Shown: positions 8,474-17,377, counted from the first letter of the stretch. The stretch is DNA of 64,000 nt from Paenibacillus daejeonensis DSM 15491 (GCF_000378385.1 NZ_KB899677.1:42941-106940); one strand, 5' to 3'. Translations and numbers: made by a program. The notes: generated from the sequence alone by a model not told the origin.

Positions 8474-9736
8474 ATGCATACGGTTTATTTCGGAAAAGAA
8501 AAACTGCGCACCCTCTTCTATGTGGCTGCTGCAGCAATGCTGCTCACGCTTGTTGCCGCCCTGTCTTCCGCCTCGGCTGAGGCAGCCACCAACCCAATTA
8601 AGGTGAAGTATGATGATAAACAGCTTCAATTCAGCCCTAATCCCATCATTGATAACGGAACGACGCTGGTCCCCTTCCGCCCGCTGTTTGAGGCGATGGG
8701 CATGTCCGTCGACTGGAACAACGAGCGGAAGGTGGTAACCGGCAAGAAGGAAGGTCTGACGATTGTTCTGACCGTGGGCAGCAAGCAAGCCACCGTGAAC
8801 GGGCAGCCGCTGCAGCTCAGTCTCGCCCCTCAGGTAAGGGGCGGCAGCACGCTGGTGCCCCTGCGCTTTGTCGGTGAGTCCACCGGGGCACTGGTCGCCT
8901 GGAACCCCTATGCGCCGGAGATTCTGATCTATACAGATGCGTATCTCGCAACGCAAGGTCTCACGAAGGAACAGGCGAACAAGGTCATTGCCGACCAGAT
9001 TGCCGAATTTAAAGCCATCCATGATGCACAAGCGGCCGAGAATCCTCCGATCCCGGTACCCGCTGCTCCCAAGGGCAGTGGTGTCTATAAGCCAGCGACC
9101 TCCGACAGCGTGGATCTGAACAATTTGCAAGGCATGTATTATGGATTCCGTCCCGACAATGACGGCTCTGAGTGCGGCGGCATGTGCTGGGATCTGTACA
9201 CGTTTCTCTCCGGCAAGCGTGTGGTCGTCGGCACGCCAGCGAACGGCGGACCTGAAACCATCGACTGTGCCAAAGACAAATGCAGCAGCTATACCATCAG
9301 CGGCGGCAAGTTAACGATTGCTGGTGGCGCATCGTACACCATCGAACGCAAGAACGGCAAGCTGTTCATCAACGATGTGGAAATGGAACGCGTGAAACCC
9401 GTCAGCAATGATTTGAAGCTGTCTGGCAGTTACATTAATCGTGGCTTTTTTGGTCTTGTTGGCATATCAGCAGGCTCTACCTCTTGGAGCACAACTCTTA
9501 AGCTCCAGGCCAACGGCACCTTCAGCAGTGACAGCATCATGATTGGCTCTGTGCAGGGCGGCGCACCAACGACTGGCGCTGCGGGTGCATCGACCAAAGG
9601 CTCCTACCGCATCACGGGCAACACGATTGTGTTCGCCTATCGCGATGGGCGGATAGAGCGTGAGCTTTTCTTTGTTCAAAGCAACGGTTCATTCGATGAT
9701 ATTCAAATTGGGGACAGTAATTTCCTTATCCAATAG
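8474..9736 (+). CDS. Secreted protein, Cu-amine-oxidase-like N domain + four-Cys domain
   Basis: I do not recognise a specific function. The 420-residue protein has a signal peptide (residues 10-38, ending near ASAEA). A copper-amine-oxidase-like N-terminal domain follows (about 40-150, with NGTTLVPFRPLFEAMGM and GGSTLVPLRFVGESTGA), then an EF-like helical linker (TKEQANKVIADQI). The C-terminal half (205-420) holds four cysteines spaced C-x3-C and C-x4-C (ECGGMC, CAKDKC), followed by repeated beta-rich Gly motifs ending near DGRIERELFF. The paralogue at 19749-21335 shares this order. GGGAGG stands six bases before the ATG. It is probably in one transcript with the DUF1877 gene 12 bases downstream. 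Confidence 0.8.
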   Translation: MHTVYFGKEKLRTLFYVAAAAMLLTLVAALSSASAEAATNPIKVKYDDKQLQFSPNPIIDNGTTLVPFRPLFEAMGMSVDWNNERKVVTGKKEGLTIVLTVGSKQATVNGQPLQLSLAPQVRGGSTLVPLRFVGESTGALVAWNPYAPEILIYTDAYLATQGLTKEQANKVIADQIAEFKAIHDAQAAENPPIPVPAAPKGSGVYKPATSDSVDLNNLQGMYYGFRPDNDGSECGGMCWDLYTFLSGKRVVVGTPANGGPETIDCAKDKCSSYTISGGKLTIAGGASYTIERKNGKLFINDVEMERVKPVSNDLKLSGSYINRGFFGLVGISAGSTSWSTTLKLQANGTFSSDSIMIGSVQGGAPTTGAAGASTKGSYRITGNTIVFAYRDGRIERELFFVQSNGSFDDIQIGDSNFLIQ

Positions 9737-9748
9737 GAGGAATACAGC

Positions 9749-10228
9749 GTGGGAATGATCGGTATCTACACCGCCATCAGCAGAGACGAGTCACAGCAGT
9801 TGGCTGACGGACAGCTGTTGCCGGATGACATGGAGCTATACGAACGGGAGAACCAACTGGATATCGATAAAGCCTGGCAAGCCCTGGGCTATGTATTGAC
9901 GGGGAAGCTTGGCGGAGGAGAGGGTCCCATCTCGTATGCTGTTCCGATGCACGGAGAACGGCTACTGGATTATGGGGATTACGGGGCTTTTTATTTGCTT
10001 CCCGAGCAGGTAGCGGAAGCCTCTGCCGCCCTGGCACAGGTGACCAAGGACGACTTCCAGGAACGCTTTGCGCTAAATAATCCTGTGAAGGAGCAAGTGT
10101 ACCCTGTCATGGATGATGAGGATGAGGACGAGTTTCTCTCCTATATCTATGACTATTTCACCCAACTGACTGCTTATTACCGTCAGGCTGCCGAGAACCG
10201 GCAAGGTATCCTATTTTACATCGCCTGA
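9749..10228 (+). CDS. DUF1877 (YfbM-like) family protein
   Basis: This is a 159-residue cytoplasmic protein with the DUF1877 pattern: an N-terminal GMIGIYTAIS, a central DKAWQALGYVLTG, and an acidic C-terminal part (VMDDEDEDEFLSYIYDYFTQL). The family has no settled function. The start is GTG 9749, eight bases after AGGAGG; an ATG at 9755 is too far from the site. It follows the secreted protein gene by 12 bases and is closed by a strong terminator at 10244-10283, so the two form a short operon. Confidence 0.85.
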   Translation: MGMIGIYTAISRDESQQLADGQLLPDDMELYERENQLDIDKAWQALGYVLTGKLGGGEGPISYAVPMHGERLLDYGDYGAFYLLPEQVAEASAALAQVTKDDFQERFALNNPVKEQVYPVMDDEDEDEFLSYIYDYFTQLTAYYRQAAENRQGILFYIA

Positions 10229-10243
10229 CCTTAAAAAAGACGC

Positions 10244-10283
10244 GCGGCCCGCTTCGTTGCTTCCAACGAGCGGGCCGCTTTTT
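10244..10283 (+). terminator. Rho-independent terminator
   Basis: Arms GCGGCCCGCT/AGCGGGCCGC are extended by CGTTG/CAACG with one bulged T and a four-base loop, then TTTTT. It closes the 8474-10228 operon. Confidence 0.9.
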
Positions 10284-10394
10284 CAACATTTGGTTTTTGC
10301 GAATCTTAGAGCCCGTCGCCTGCACCCCCGCTCTTATTCTCCAGCAGACACGACGAAGCGCGTACCCACCATCGAGCACGCGCTTCTCTACTAT

Positions 10395-11384
10395 TTATTT
10401 GGCAAAGCGATGATTGCCGATTGTTGTTACCGTTGTAAGACCAGACCAGAATGAACCGCGCGTCACATCAGGATTGTGAAAATAGACAGCACCCGGCACA
10501 TTATTCTTGCCATTAAGTGCGTCCTTCGCCGCTCTAAGTGCGCTTGCATGCGGCTTGCTCTTGTCCAGCAATCCGTTATGCGCTGGCGGAAACTGCTTGC
10601 CGGCATAGATGACGCCACGGATCGTATCAGGGAATTGCTTGTGCGCCACCCGGTTGAGGATCACGTTGGCAATCGCCAGCTGTCCTTCATAGGACTCGTA
10701 GCCTGCTTCAACCATCGTAATCTTGGCGAGCAGCTGGTAATCAGTCTCCGTGTAAGGCTTTGCCCGCTGATCCCAGAACGATGGAACAACCACCTTCAAC
10801 ATCGTACCCTGTTCCGGGTTACTTGCGCCGGACAATCCATTGCGCTTTAACAGTTCTTGACGAGTCAACCCGTAAGCCTTACTGATCGCATCCAAGGTAT
10901 CTTCCTCACTCAGTTCAACCGCCTTCAACCGAGTCAATAGAGCTACATCCGCTTCAGCATCATAGTGCATCTGCCCATGCAACAGCTCCGTCAACTGCCG
11001 AAGTGGTGCATACAAGCGACCACTCGAGAGGATGGGCGCCGCCTCCATGACCAGCCGCTCATCATTCAGATAAACAACGGGAACGCCGTTACCCAAAATA
11101 ATCTTTTCCTTCACGACTGTCTGAACGGTCAGTTCCTCATCCTTGCTGTCCCAGCTCACTGCTGCACCAAATTGCTCCGCAATCGGGGCAACCGGGACAT
11201 ACATCCTACCTTCCCTGTAAAAGACCGAGCTAGGTAGCCTTACCGTCTCGCCATCCACACGAATCTGTGTCTGCGTAGAAGCGGCCGCTTCTTGTGCAAT
11301 CCCTGCGAATGTCACCGTGCTGAGCAACAGCAAGCATGCAAGGGCAAGCAACATGCCCCGCTGATTAATCGTTCCTATGATCAT
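10395..11384 (-). CDS. SleB-like cell-wall hydrolase with Cu-amine-oxidase-like and LysM domains
   Basis: This is a probable exported peptidoglycan hydrolase of the spore-cortex lytic type. The 329-residue protein has a signal peptide (about residues 10-32), a copper-amine-oxidase-like domain (35-145, with YVPVAPIAEQFGAAVSW), a LysM wall-binding segment (160-200, AISKAYGLTRQELLKRNGLS) and a C-terminal Hydrolase_2 domain (215-325). The latter carries the catalytic Glu in ITMVEAGYESYEGQLAIANV and the motif GAVYFHNPD. ATG 11384 is chosen because GGGAGG lies five bases upstream; the open frame extends 17 codons further without a site. It could act in germination, sporulation or vegetative wall turnover. 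Confidence 0.9.
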   Translation of the reverse strand: MIIGTINQRGMLLALACLLLLSTVTFAGIAQEAAASTQTQIRVDGETVRLPSSVFYREGRMYVPVAPIAEQFGAAVSWDSKDEELTVQTVVKEKIILGNGVPVVYLNDERLVMEAAPILSSGRLYAPLRQLTELLHGQMHYDAEADVALLTRLKAVELSEEDTLDAISKAYGLTRQELLKRNGLSGASNPEQGTMLKVVVPSFWDQRAKPYTETDYQLLAKITMVEAGYESYEGQLAIANVILNRVAHKQFPDTIRGVIYAGKQFPPAHNGLLDKSKPHASALRAAKDALNGKNNVPGAVYFHNPDVTRGSFWSGLTTVTTIGNHRFAK

Positions 11385-11531
11385 ATGTACCTCCCAACAC
11401 TTCTTCTGGGTCGATATGCCTATGTCATTATTCATAGAAACGATTATAGCACAGCGCTAGTTGTCCATAAGATTAACATTTTCACAGAATTAACCAAGTT
11501 CTCCGCAGACAGGCATCTCAGATCAGCAATC

Positions 11532-13280
11532 CTACGGCGTACCGGTCACCTGAGCTCCCGCTTTAATCAAGGTGTATTCCAAGGTTTCACCGCTCCAGAA
11601 GTGGAACGTCAGATGGACGGTTCCATCGTTCGTTTCCTTGAAGAAATTCGGCTTCAGAACAATCTCACCCTCTTCGTAATCAGGCTCAAAGGTGTAAGAA
11701 AATTCTTTGAAGGATGTCCAATTCTGTGGACCCGCGTTGCTGCCGTCTTCATACTTGGCTTCCATCGTCGCTAGCTGGTCACCGTTGAAAACTGCAGGAA
11801 TCGCAAAGGCTTCCGTCGTGCCTGATGCAGCACTTAGCTCAGGTGCATCGAACAACACGACTTGGAAGGTCCAGTCGGCCCCAGAGCTAAAACGGGCGGT
11901 AATCTCGGCATTTACGCCATAGTCGCCGTCTGCGGTCAGCTCCTGCAGCAAGCCGGGCTGGAACGTGAGGCGGTTTTTGTAATACGTATACTCTGGACCT
12001 GCAATCAGGACCCTGTCACCAATGGATAAGTCAATCAGGGTTTGACCATGGACGTTCATTGGAATACGGACACGAGTCGGCTCACTGCCCTCGCGGACAA
12101 AGATCATATCCGTCTCCCCCGTTACAGAGCGTCCATCCCACGATGCCTTCATCATGGCAGCCAGCTGTGGATCATTCCACTCCATCGTACGGCGGTTGTA
12201 GTGCTGGCCATTGTCCCACAGCATGTGGATCAGGTCTTTGGTCTGCGCGTAATGGATCATGTATTCAAAAAACTTCAGCTTCTCGCCCTGCTGTACCGTG
12301 CCGGTATGCTGGTCGAAGCCAAGCAGTCCGAACTCGCCGATAACCACGGGAATCCCCTCTGCTGTATATTTGTCATGGACACGGTCGAACTGCTCAATCA
12401 GATGGTTCTTGGAATCCTCTTCAAAGGTCGTGTACCCTGCAATGTTGACACTGAACGGCCAGAAACCATAAAAATGCACGGTCGCAATCAGGTTCGGATC
12501 GTCGAGATCGGCAATAAAATCATACAGGGCATCGACATGCTCCTGATCGGAGGACGTATGCATGGTCGGCAGGACCAATGGCCGCGTATCATTGTTACCG
12601 CCCGAGTTCCGAACGATGTCATAGAAAGAGGCATTCAGGGCATCGAGCATTTCCTGCTCGCCGCTGGCACCCGGACTGCTAAATTGCGGTTCGTTGATGC
12701 TCTCCAGCATCAGCTCGCGCGGATGATCCTTGAAGCGTTCAGCGATCTGGGTCCAAGCGGCATTGTACCGGTTCACGACATCGGCACGGTTATCGCCCAT
12801 GCCATTAATCCAGCGCCAGGAATCATGATGCAGATTCAGCATCACGTACAGTCCGGCATCCAGTGACCAGTCCACCACTTCTTCAACCCGCTCCATGTAG
12901 GCAGGCTGGATGGAATAGTCTGGTGCGGGTCCCATCTTGTGCTCCCAGGTGACCGGAATTCGGATGCTCTTGAAGCCTTCCGCTGCGATGTGCTGGATTA
13001 ATTCTTCCGTGACATTCGGATTTCCCCAAGCCGTCTCGTCTTCTGCAGAAGGATCGGCACTCCCACCCAGTCCCACTGCATCAAAGGTATTGCCCAGGTT
13101 CCATCCAGGCTGCATAGCTGCAGCATAATCTGCGATATTCTGCTTGGCAGCGGCTTTGCTCGCCGAACCGGTTTGCGTCCCGTTGCTCTCTGCATAGGCT
13201 CCCGTTGCCGACAGCGACAGAATCAATACAAGGATCGCCGTTACTCGGACAAACCTTTTCCGCCTAATCGAGATTTTCAT
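11532..13280 (-). CDS. Secreted GH5 endoglucanase with C-terminal Ig-like/CBM46-type modules
   Basis: This extracellular beta-1,4-glucanase has 582 residues: a signal peptide (8-31), a GH5 catalytic barrel (about 50-365) and two C-terminal beta modules (375-580) resembling the Ig plus CBM46 arrangement of trimodular Bacillus Cel5B enzymes. The GH5 hallmarks are GWNLGNTFDA, LNLHHD, the acid/base Glu in LESINEPQF and the nucleophile Glu in VVIGEFGLLG. A GGAGG site fits ATG 13280 (eight-base gap); the frame's earlier start has none. A perfect cre site at 13308-13321 predicts glucose repression. A terminator-like hairpin at 13403-13440 lies just upstream. The exact glucan (cellulose, lichenan or xyloglucan) is not decided by sequence. 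Confidence 0.92.
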   Translation of the reverse strand: MKISIRRKRFVRVTAILVLILSLSATGAYAESNGTQTGSASKAAAKQNIADYAAAMQPGWNLGNTFDAVGLGGSADPSAEDETAWGNPNVTEELIQHIAAEGFKSIRIPVTWEHKMGPAPDYSIQPAYMERVEEVVDWSLDAGLYVMLNLHHDSWRWINGMGDNRADVVNRYNAAWTQIAERFKDHPRELMLESINEPQFSSPGASGEQEMLDALNASFYDIVRNSGGNNDTRPLVLPTMHTSSDQEHVDALYDFIADLDDPNLIATVHFYGFWPFSVNIAGYTTFEEDSKNHLIEQFDRVHDKYTAEGIPVVIGEFGLLGFDQHTGTVQQGEKLKFFEYMIHYAQTKDLIHMLWDNGQHYNRRTMEWNDPQLAAMMKASWDGRSVTGETDMIFVREGSEPTRVRIPMNVHGQTLIDLSIGDRVLIAGPEYTYYKNRLTFQPGLLQELTADGDYGVNAEITARFSSGADWTFQVVLFDAPELSAASGTTEAFAIPAVFNGDQLATMEAKYEDGSNAGPQNWTSFKEFSYTFEPDYEEGEIVLKPNFFKETNDGTVHLTFHFWSGETLEYTLIKAGAQVTGTP

Positions 13281-13307
13281 CACTATTTCCTCCATTCATC
13301 GATTTTC

Positions 13308-13321
13308 TGTAAGCGTTACCA
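13308..13321 (-). promoter_or_regulatory. cre (CcpA) site of the endoglucanase gene
   Basis: TGTAAGCGTTACCA matches all 14 positions of TGWAARCGYTWNCA and lies 28 bases upstream of the endoglucanase start codon, where a bound repressor would block transcription. Confidence 0.75.
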
Positions 13322-13402
13322 CAAGAGTATACCGCTCTCTTCCTTCCGAAAACTACTTAGGAAATTAGTGGGAAAATCATAGGAAAATTGCATGTTTTCA
13401 TG

Positions 13403-13440
13403 AAAGAGCCCTCGATAGTTAATCTGCTAAACGAGGGCTC
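13403..13440 (-). terminator. Terminator of the MerR-like pseudogene
   Basis: Arms GAGCCCTCG and CGAGGGCTC are separated by a 17-base loop, and the minus strand continues TTTC. It lies just past the end of the frameshifted regulator gene. Confidence 0.65.
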
Positions 13441-13450
13441 GTATATTCAT

Positions 13451-14113
13451 TTATTTTATACCGTACAACAGCCCGCGTTCGCTGTTCCTGCTGACACTGT
13501 CAACGATCGCCGTTGCCTCTTCTCTCGTTTCTGCAGGTCCGGCGATTATCAAATCGTTGAACGTCTTTTGATCGCCATCGAGCGGTTCAAACACCTGGAC
13601 GACTAGTTCCTGCATCCGATTCATTTGGAAGACGGGGCCTAATTGCTGAATAGTCGGCATCCCGTCCTTCAAATCGGCATAAGCCAGTTTCTGGATCAAA
13701 GCGCGAGAAGTTCGGGTAGATGTCGCTCTCCGGCAGGCTCCGCTGTCCGGGAACTGCCGTTAAATGCTCTGCCAGCTCTCTGGTGTTTGAAAATGACAAG
13801 TGCTGTACAGCTTCTAATGCCTGTAGCATCTCCTGCTTGGTCGTTAACTCTTCCAGAAGTGCATTTCGGCGATGCTCTACGATCGCTCCAATCTCGGCGG
13901 CGAATGTTGCATGCGAATTATTTCTTCAATGCCGAATTCGAGTTTTCGCAGTTCAGCGATGGCGAGCAACTGCTCCACGTCTTGCTCGGTGAAGGAAAGA
14001 TAGGTCCTACCCCCTGCCACCTCAGAAGCCGGCGAGATGAGTTCCCGCTCGACGTAGTACCTGACCGTACGCTCCGTCAGCTGGGTTTTCTTGCACACGT
14101 CTTTCATTTTCAT
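13451..14113 (-). pseudogene. MerR-family regulator with two compensating frameshifts
   Basis: The first frame (14113-13877) encodes a complete MerR DNA-binding region (VCKKTQLTERTVRYYVEREL, then a wing with GGRTYLSFTEQDVEQL) and then hits a TAG. Good coding sequence continues in a second frame from about 13910 (AEIGAIVEHRRNALLEELTT, a coiled-coil helix) to about 13710 (SDIYPNF). It then returns to the first frame, with SRALIQKLAYADLK down to the stop at 13451. The two shifts cancel, so about 200 bases in the middle are out of frame in an otherwise open 221-codon gene. GGGGGA precedes the ATG. It is either a decayed gene or a pair of sequencing indels. Confidence 0.8.
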
Positions 14114-14191
14114 GATGAGTTCCCCCTGTTCTGGTTGTAATTTAGCATCTTACGTAGGGGAAGAGTCAAGCATTCTCTTGATAATTCAGTG

Positions 14192-14644
14192 TTATAACCT
14201 CGCAAAGGCAATAAAATCGAAGACAACCGGCTGCACCTTCCCGGAGACCAGCATTCGGTTAACCTGCCCCCGGTGATACTGGCCATGCAGCGTAACATGG
14301 ATGAGGATGTCCCGAACCGGCATTTCAAACGGCGTCCCCTGCTGGTTGGTGTAGGCAATCGTTCCATCAAGATCTGCTTCGGTTAGGAGCGCCATATAGT
14401 CCCTGTACCCACGGTCATTGGCCCGCATTAAGGCGGCTACCTCAGTCGCATCGCCCGCCTCCCACAACTGCAGGTGTCTGCTGCTCCCGCCGTTTAGCCG
14501 GATGAGCCAGACTTGCTCGGCGATCGCCATATGCCTCAACAGCCGCAGGATGTCGGGATCATCTACCCCATTCTTCTCCACGACATCAAGAATTTCAGCG
14601 TTGGCCCAATGCATATGCTCCATCATGCGCAGCATCGTCTTCAT
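14192..14644 (-). CDS. DinB-family protein
   Basis: This is a 150-residue four-helix-bundle protein of the DinB/YfiT-like superfamily, which often carries a metal site of three His residues. The candidate ligands are His in LLRHMAIAEQVWLIRL (about residue 38) and the pair in LIHVTLHGQYHRGQVNRML (about 116-124). The family includes thiol transferases and damage-inducible proteins, so the substrate is unknown. GAGGAGG precedes the ATG. The MerR-like pseudogene follows 78 bases downstream, and a MerR/DinB pairing would fit a stress operon. Confidence 0.88.
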   Translation of the reverse strand: MKTMLRMMEHMHWANAEILDVVEKNGVDDPDILRLLRHMAIAEQVWLIRLNGGSSRHLQLWEAGDATEVAALMRANDRGYRDYMALLTEADLDGTIAYTNQQGTPFEMPVRDILIHVTLHGQYHRGQVNRMLVSGKVQPVVFDFIAFARL

Positions 14645-14684
14645 GTCTGCTTCCTCCTCTAGTCAATTGCTTTCTTATCGTTGT

Positions 14685-15281
14685 TCAGTTGCGATAAGGC
14701 TCCTCGCGGACGAGATGTCCGTAGATGATTTTTATAAATAATAATGGCATCAGCCACTCGAATCCCGTAACCGGATCCAGAATATAACTGTTCACCAGAA
14801 AAGCCAGCAGGATAAGCAGCATCGAAACAGGACGCTTGAGGTACAGCGGTGTCCGCAGTACTACGGCCAATGAAATCAGGTAGAACGCATACCAACAGGC
14901 GGCGTAGATCCAGTTCCCTTGTCCGTGCCACAGACCGACAACAATCGGATGAACATGCAGCACACCAAACCATACCGGATGCTTGAGCAGTCTGCCCGTC
15001 AGACCCTCATGCGGTTTGGGCGGCGTATGATAGAATCGTTTGCAAGAGTTGAGTGCATTGGCAACTAGCCCACCGCTAATGTCCGCAGCAAGGAGCAGCG
15101 CGACGACTGTCTGGGCGGTTGTCCACAAGACCTCGCCTCTCCATAAGCCTGCCGTAACGAAGATTGGAACAATCAGGGCTGCCAGTAGGCTGAGCCGACG
15201 CTCAGCTGGGGTGGCGCCTGTGCCCGCCGAATAATCTGTTTTGCCTTCGTAATGCCAATCGATTCGAGGCTGCTGATTCAT
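14685..15281 (-). CDS. Integral membrane protein of unknown function
   Basis: I do not recognise the family. The 198-residue protein has a hydrophilic N-terminus (1-28) and about five hydrophobic segments (30-48, 53-72, 105-120, 128-146, 153-170). It also has a conserved-looking loop with LNSCKRFYHTP and HVHPIVVGLWHGQGNW, whose His residues could bind a metal or haem. A near copy of the TetR operator (TGAGTATCCTCA on this strand, at 15305-15316) lies 24 bases before the ATG. It is therefore the likely target of the TetR regulator encoded upstream. Confidence 0.75.
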   Translation of the reverse strand: MNQQPRIDWHYEGKTDYSAGTGATPAERRLSLLAALIVPIFVTAGLWRGEVLWTTAQTVVALLLAADISGGLVANALNSCKRFYHTPPKPHEGLTGRLLKHPVWFGVLHVHPIVVGLWHGQGNWIYAACWYAFYLISLAVVLRTPLYLKRPVSMLLILLAFLVNSYILDPVTGFEWLMPLLFIKIIYGHLVREEPYRN

Positions 15282-15304
15282 GGAACACCCCTATCCACAA
15301 TTAA

Positions 15305-15316
15305 TGAGGATACTCA
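15305..15316 (-). promoter_or_regulatory. Predicted TetR operator before the membrane-protein gene
   Basis: On the minus strand the site reads TGAGTATCCTCA. It differs by one base from TGAGTATACTCA, which occurs twice before the TetR gene itself. Its place just upstream of the start at 15281 suits repression. Confidence 0.65.
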
Positions 15317-15398
15317 TTTTTATGCCAAAAAAATAAGCCCTCCAGCACACTACGCAGATAGGCCGCCCAAGGGCCTGTCTCTGGAGCTTGCTTGTCTG

Positions 15399-16016
15399 TC
15401 ATACGTGACCGGTCAAGATAAAGTCGATCTGGTCTGTCATCGACTCGAGCAGTGTCTCATAAGACCACGATTCGACCATGACATACTGCGAGAGCAGGGT
15501 CACCACACAGCCAAAGATGCAAGCCGACGCCAGCGGCACATCCAGCTTATTCAACGCCATGGGATGTGCTGCTCTCTGCTCTTCCAGGTATGCCTGGAGC
15601 TGCTGCAGCATCCGATCGTCTGCCGCGAACAGGCCGGCCCGGGCATCCAAGCTATCACGCGAGGCTCCGCTATACACCAGGGAAAAATAGTCCTGCAGCA
15701 AGCTGCGGCTTACGCGCTGCAGCATAGCCAGCTCCTGTCCAAGCATGCTTACGATTGCCGCTGTCAGATGCTGGCTACTAACCGTCTCTAGCACAGCCGG
15801 TGCTTCGGAGGCTCCTTCGCGCTCAGGCATCATTGCTGCCACGAACAACTCGCCTTTGCTGCGATAGTAGTTAAACAAGGTACCCTCAGCAATGCCTGCT
15901 GTCTTCGCAATCTCAGCTGTCGTAACCTGTTGGTATCCCCTTGCCTCAAACAGCTTGCCTGCCTGAGCCAGAATGGATTTTCTCGTCTCTTCTTTCTTCC
16001 GTTCCCGCAGTCCCAT
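15399..16016 (-). CDS. TetR-family transcriptional regulator
   Basis: This 205-residue repressor has an N-terminal helix-turn-helix (TTAEIAKTAGIAEGTLFNYY, about residues 32-51) and a variable helical ligand domain, with SACIFGCVVTLLSQYVMVES near the C-terminus. GGAGGAAGAC precedes the ATG. Two perfect 12-base palindromes lie 23 bases upstream and one near copy lies in front of the next gene. It therefore very likely represses itself and the membrane protein at 14685-15281. The ligand is unknown. Confidence 0.93.
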   Translation of the reverse strand: MGLRERKKEETRKSILAQAGKLFEARGYQQVTTAEIAKTAGIAEGTLFNYYRSKGELFVAAMMPEREGASEAPAVLETVSSQHLTAAIVSMLGQELAMLQRVSRSLLQDYFSLVYSGASRDSLDARAGLFAADDRMLQQLQAYLEEQRAAHPMALNKLDVPLASACIFGCVVTLLSQYVMVESWSYETLLESMTDQIDFILTGHV

Positions 16017-16038
16017 GTCTTCCTCCGTAACCTAAAAA

Positions 16039-16067
16039 TGAGTATACTCATATATTGAGTATACTCA
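16039..16067 (-). promoter_or_regulatory. Double TetR operator
   Basis: Two exact copies of the palindrome TGAGTATACTCA (16039-16050 and 16056-16067) have centres 17 bases apart, directly upstream of the TetR gene. The symmetry is seen directly; binding by the adjacent TetR is inferred. Confidence 0.8.
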
Positions 16068-16115
16068 CATTTAGAGTTTCGCGCAATCTGTTTTTTTGCT
16101 GCTCTCTTCTATCCC

Positions 16116-16676
16116 TCAACGGGACGCATTACGTGAGCGGTAGACCAGTAGCACATTGCCAGATGGAAAAGGTTGGACACGGACCAGGTCGAGCAGCAGA
16201 TTCGGACTCAATGTGCTGAGAAATGGAGGGCCGCTAGCAAGTACGACCGGATTAACCATGAGCTGATACTCATCAATCGCATTGGCTGCCGACAAGGCCG
16301 AAACCAGCTTGCCGCTGCCCAGAATGACTACATTTCCATTGCTATTCATTTCAGCATCAAGCTGTACCGACGTATCCTGCAGCACTGTCGTTCCCGGCCA
16401 GTTGGCCTGGCTAAGCGTTCGCGATATGACATACTTGGGGAGGCGGTTCATGACTTCCGCAATGACGGGGTCCCGCTCCTTCGCCTCGGCCGTGGTCCAG
16501 TAAGCGGCCATTAATTCATACGTAATCCGTCCAAACAAAATTGCTTCTGCGGATTCGAGTAAATCAGCAGCATACGCGTTGTAATCCGCATCCACTTGGT
16601 GCCAATCGATTGATCCGTTCGCTCCTTCCGCCTTTCCATCCAAAGATACGACCATTTGTGAGATCCATTTAGCCAT
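16116..16676 (-). CDS. Dihydrofolate-reductase-like (RibD C-terminal) protein
   Basis: This is a 186-residue putative NADPH-dependent reductase of the RibD-C/DHFR-like family. The N-terminal ISQMVVSLDGKAEG, the LFGRITYELMAAYW motif and the C-terminal DEYQLMVNPVVLASGPPFL are typical. The biological substrate of these stand-alone proteins is unknown. GGGAGGTGAGC precedes the ATG. Its start overlaps the end of the next gene by eight bases, so the two related reductases are probably translated together and arose by tandem duplication followed by wide divergence. Confidence 0.9.
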   Translation of the reverse strand: MAKWISQMVVSLDGKAEGANGSIDWHQVDADYNAYAADLLESAEAILFGRITYELMAAYWTTAEAKERDPVIAEVMNRLPKYVISRTLSQANWPGTTVLQDTSVQLDAEMNSNGNVVILGSGKLVSALSAANAIDEYQLMVNPVVLASGPPFLSTLSPNLLLDLVRVQPFPSGNVLLVYRSRNASR

Positions 16677-17253
16677 GGCTGCTCACCTCCCGGCTTGTCC
16701 GGTAGCGCAGCAGCACGACGCCGCCTGCAAACGACCGTGTCTGTATCAGCTCCAGCCCCAGGTGATGCTGCAGCGGTGGAAAAAATGGCTTGCCCCCGCC
16801 CAGTACGATAGGAAACAAGTAGATCTGGTATTCATCAATGAGTTCAAGCGGCATCAAACTCGCAGCCAGCCCCGCGCCTCCGAGCAGCATATCTCCGCCC
16901 TCTCGATTTTTCAGCTGCTTTACTGCCTTTTGGACCTCATCGCGCACAAGGGTCGTGTTCCACTGTACTTCGGTCAGTGTCCGCGAGAATACAACTTTCT
17001 CCAGCTGCACCCAATCGCGTCCAAAGGCAAGCTCGCGAGCGGAAGCCGCCGTATTCCCTTCCAGATGCGGCCAATACCCCGCCATCGCCTCATACGTATG
17101 CCGGCCATAGAGATGCGTATCCACATCTGATTCCATGTCTTGTATAAACGCAAACAACTCTTCATCCGGCTCGCTCCAGCTGAGATCACCGTCCTTACCC
17201 TCAATGTAACCATCCAGTGAAACCATTTGTGAATAAATGATTTTTCGGCTCAT
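16669..17253 (-). CDS. Dihydrofolate-reductase-like (RibD C-terminal) protein
   Basis: This 194-residue relative of the downstream gene product has MVSLDGYIEGKDGDLSW at the N-terminus, LYGRHTYEAMAGYW in the nucleotide-binding region, and the GGAGLAASLM and YLFPIVLGGGKPFFP motifs. GGGAGGTT lies seven bases before the ATG. It is first in a two-gene operon that is divergent from the MarR gene at 17378, so MarR could control it through the shared intergenic region. Confidence 0.9.
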   Translation of the reverse strand: MSRKIIYSQMVSLDGYIEGKDGDLSWSEPDEELFAFIQDMESDVDTHLYGRHTYEAMAGYWPHLEGNTAASARELAFGRDWVQLEKVVFSRTLTEVQWNTTLVRDEVQKAVKQLKNREGGDMLLGGAGLAASLMPLELIDEYQIYLFPIVLGGGKPFFPPLQHHLGLELIQTRSFAGGVVLLRYRTSREVSSHG

Positions 17254-17342
17254 AAGGTTAACCTCCCGTTTGGCTTATGTGGATTCTACCTTCTAACATA
17301 TCATAGCCACTGAATCGGAGGTTCTTTTCAATTGCGGCATCC

Positions 17343-17371
17343 TTGACAAACTTAAGTTTAGGAACTAAACT
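17343..17371 (+). promoter_or_regulatory. Promoter with inverted-repeat operator before marR-like gene
   Basis: TTGACA (17343-17348) and TAAACT (17366-17371) are 17 bases apart. A perfect inverted repeat AGTTTAG-GAA-CTAAACT (17355-17371) overlaps the -10 element, a usual place for MarR autoregulation. The expected transcription start falls about at the ATG (17378), so the message may have almost no leader. Confidence 0.65.
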
Positions 17372-17377
17372 AAATTC

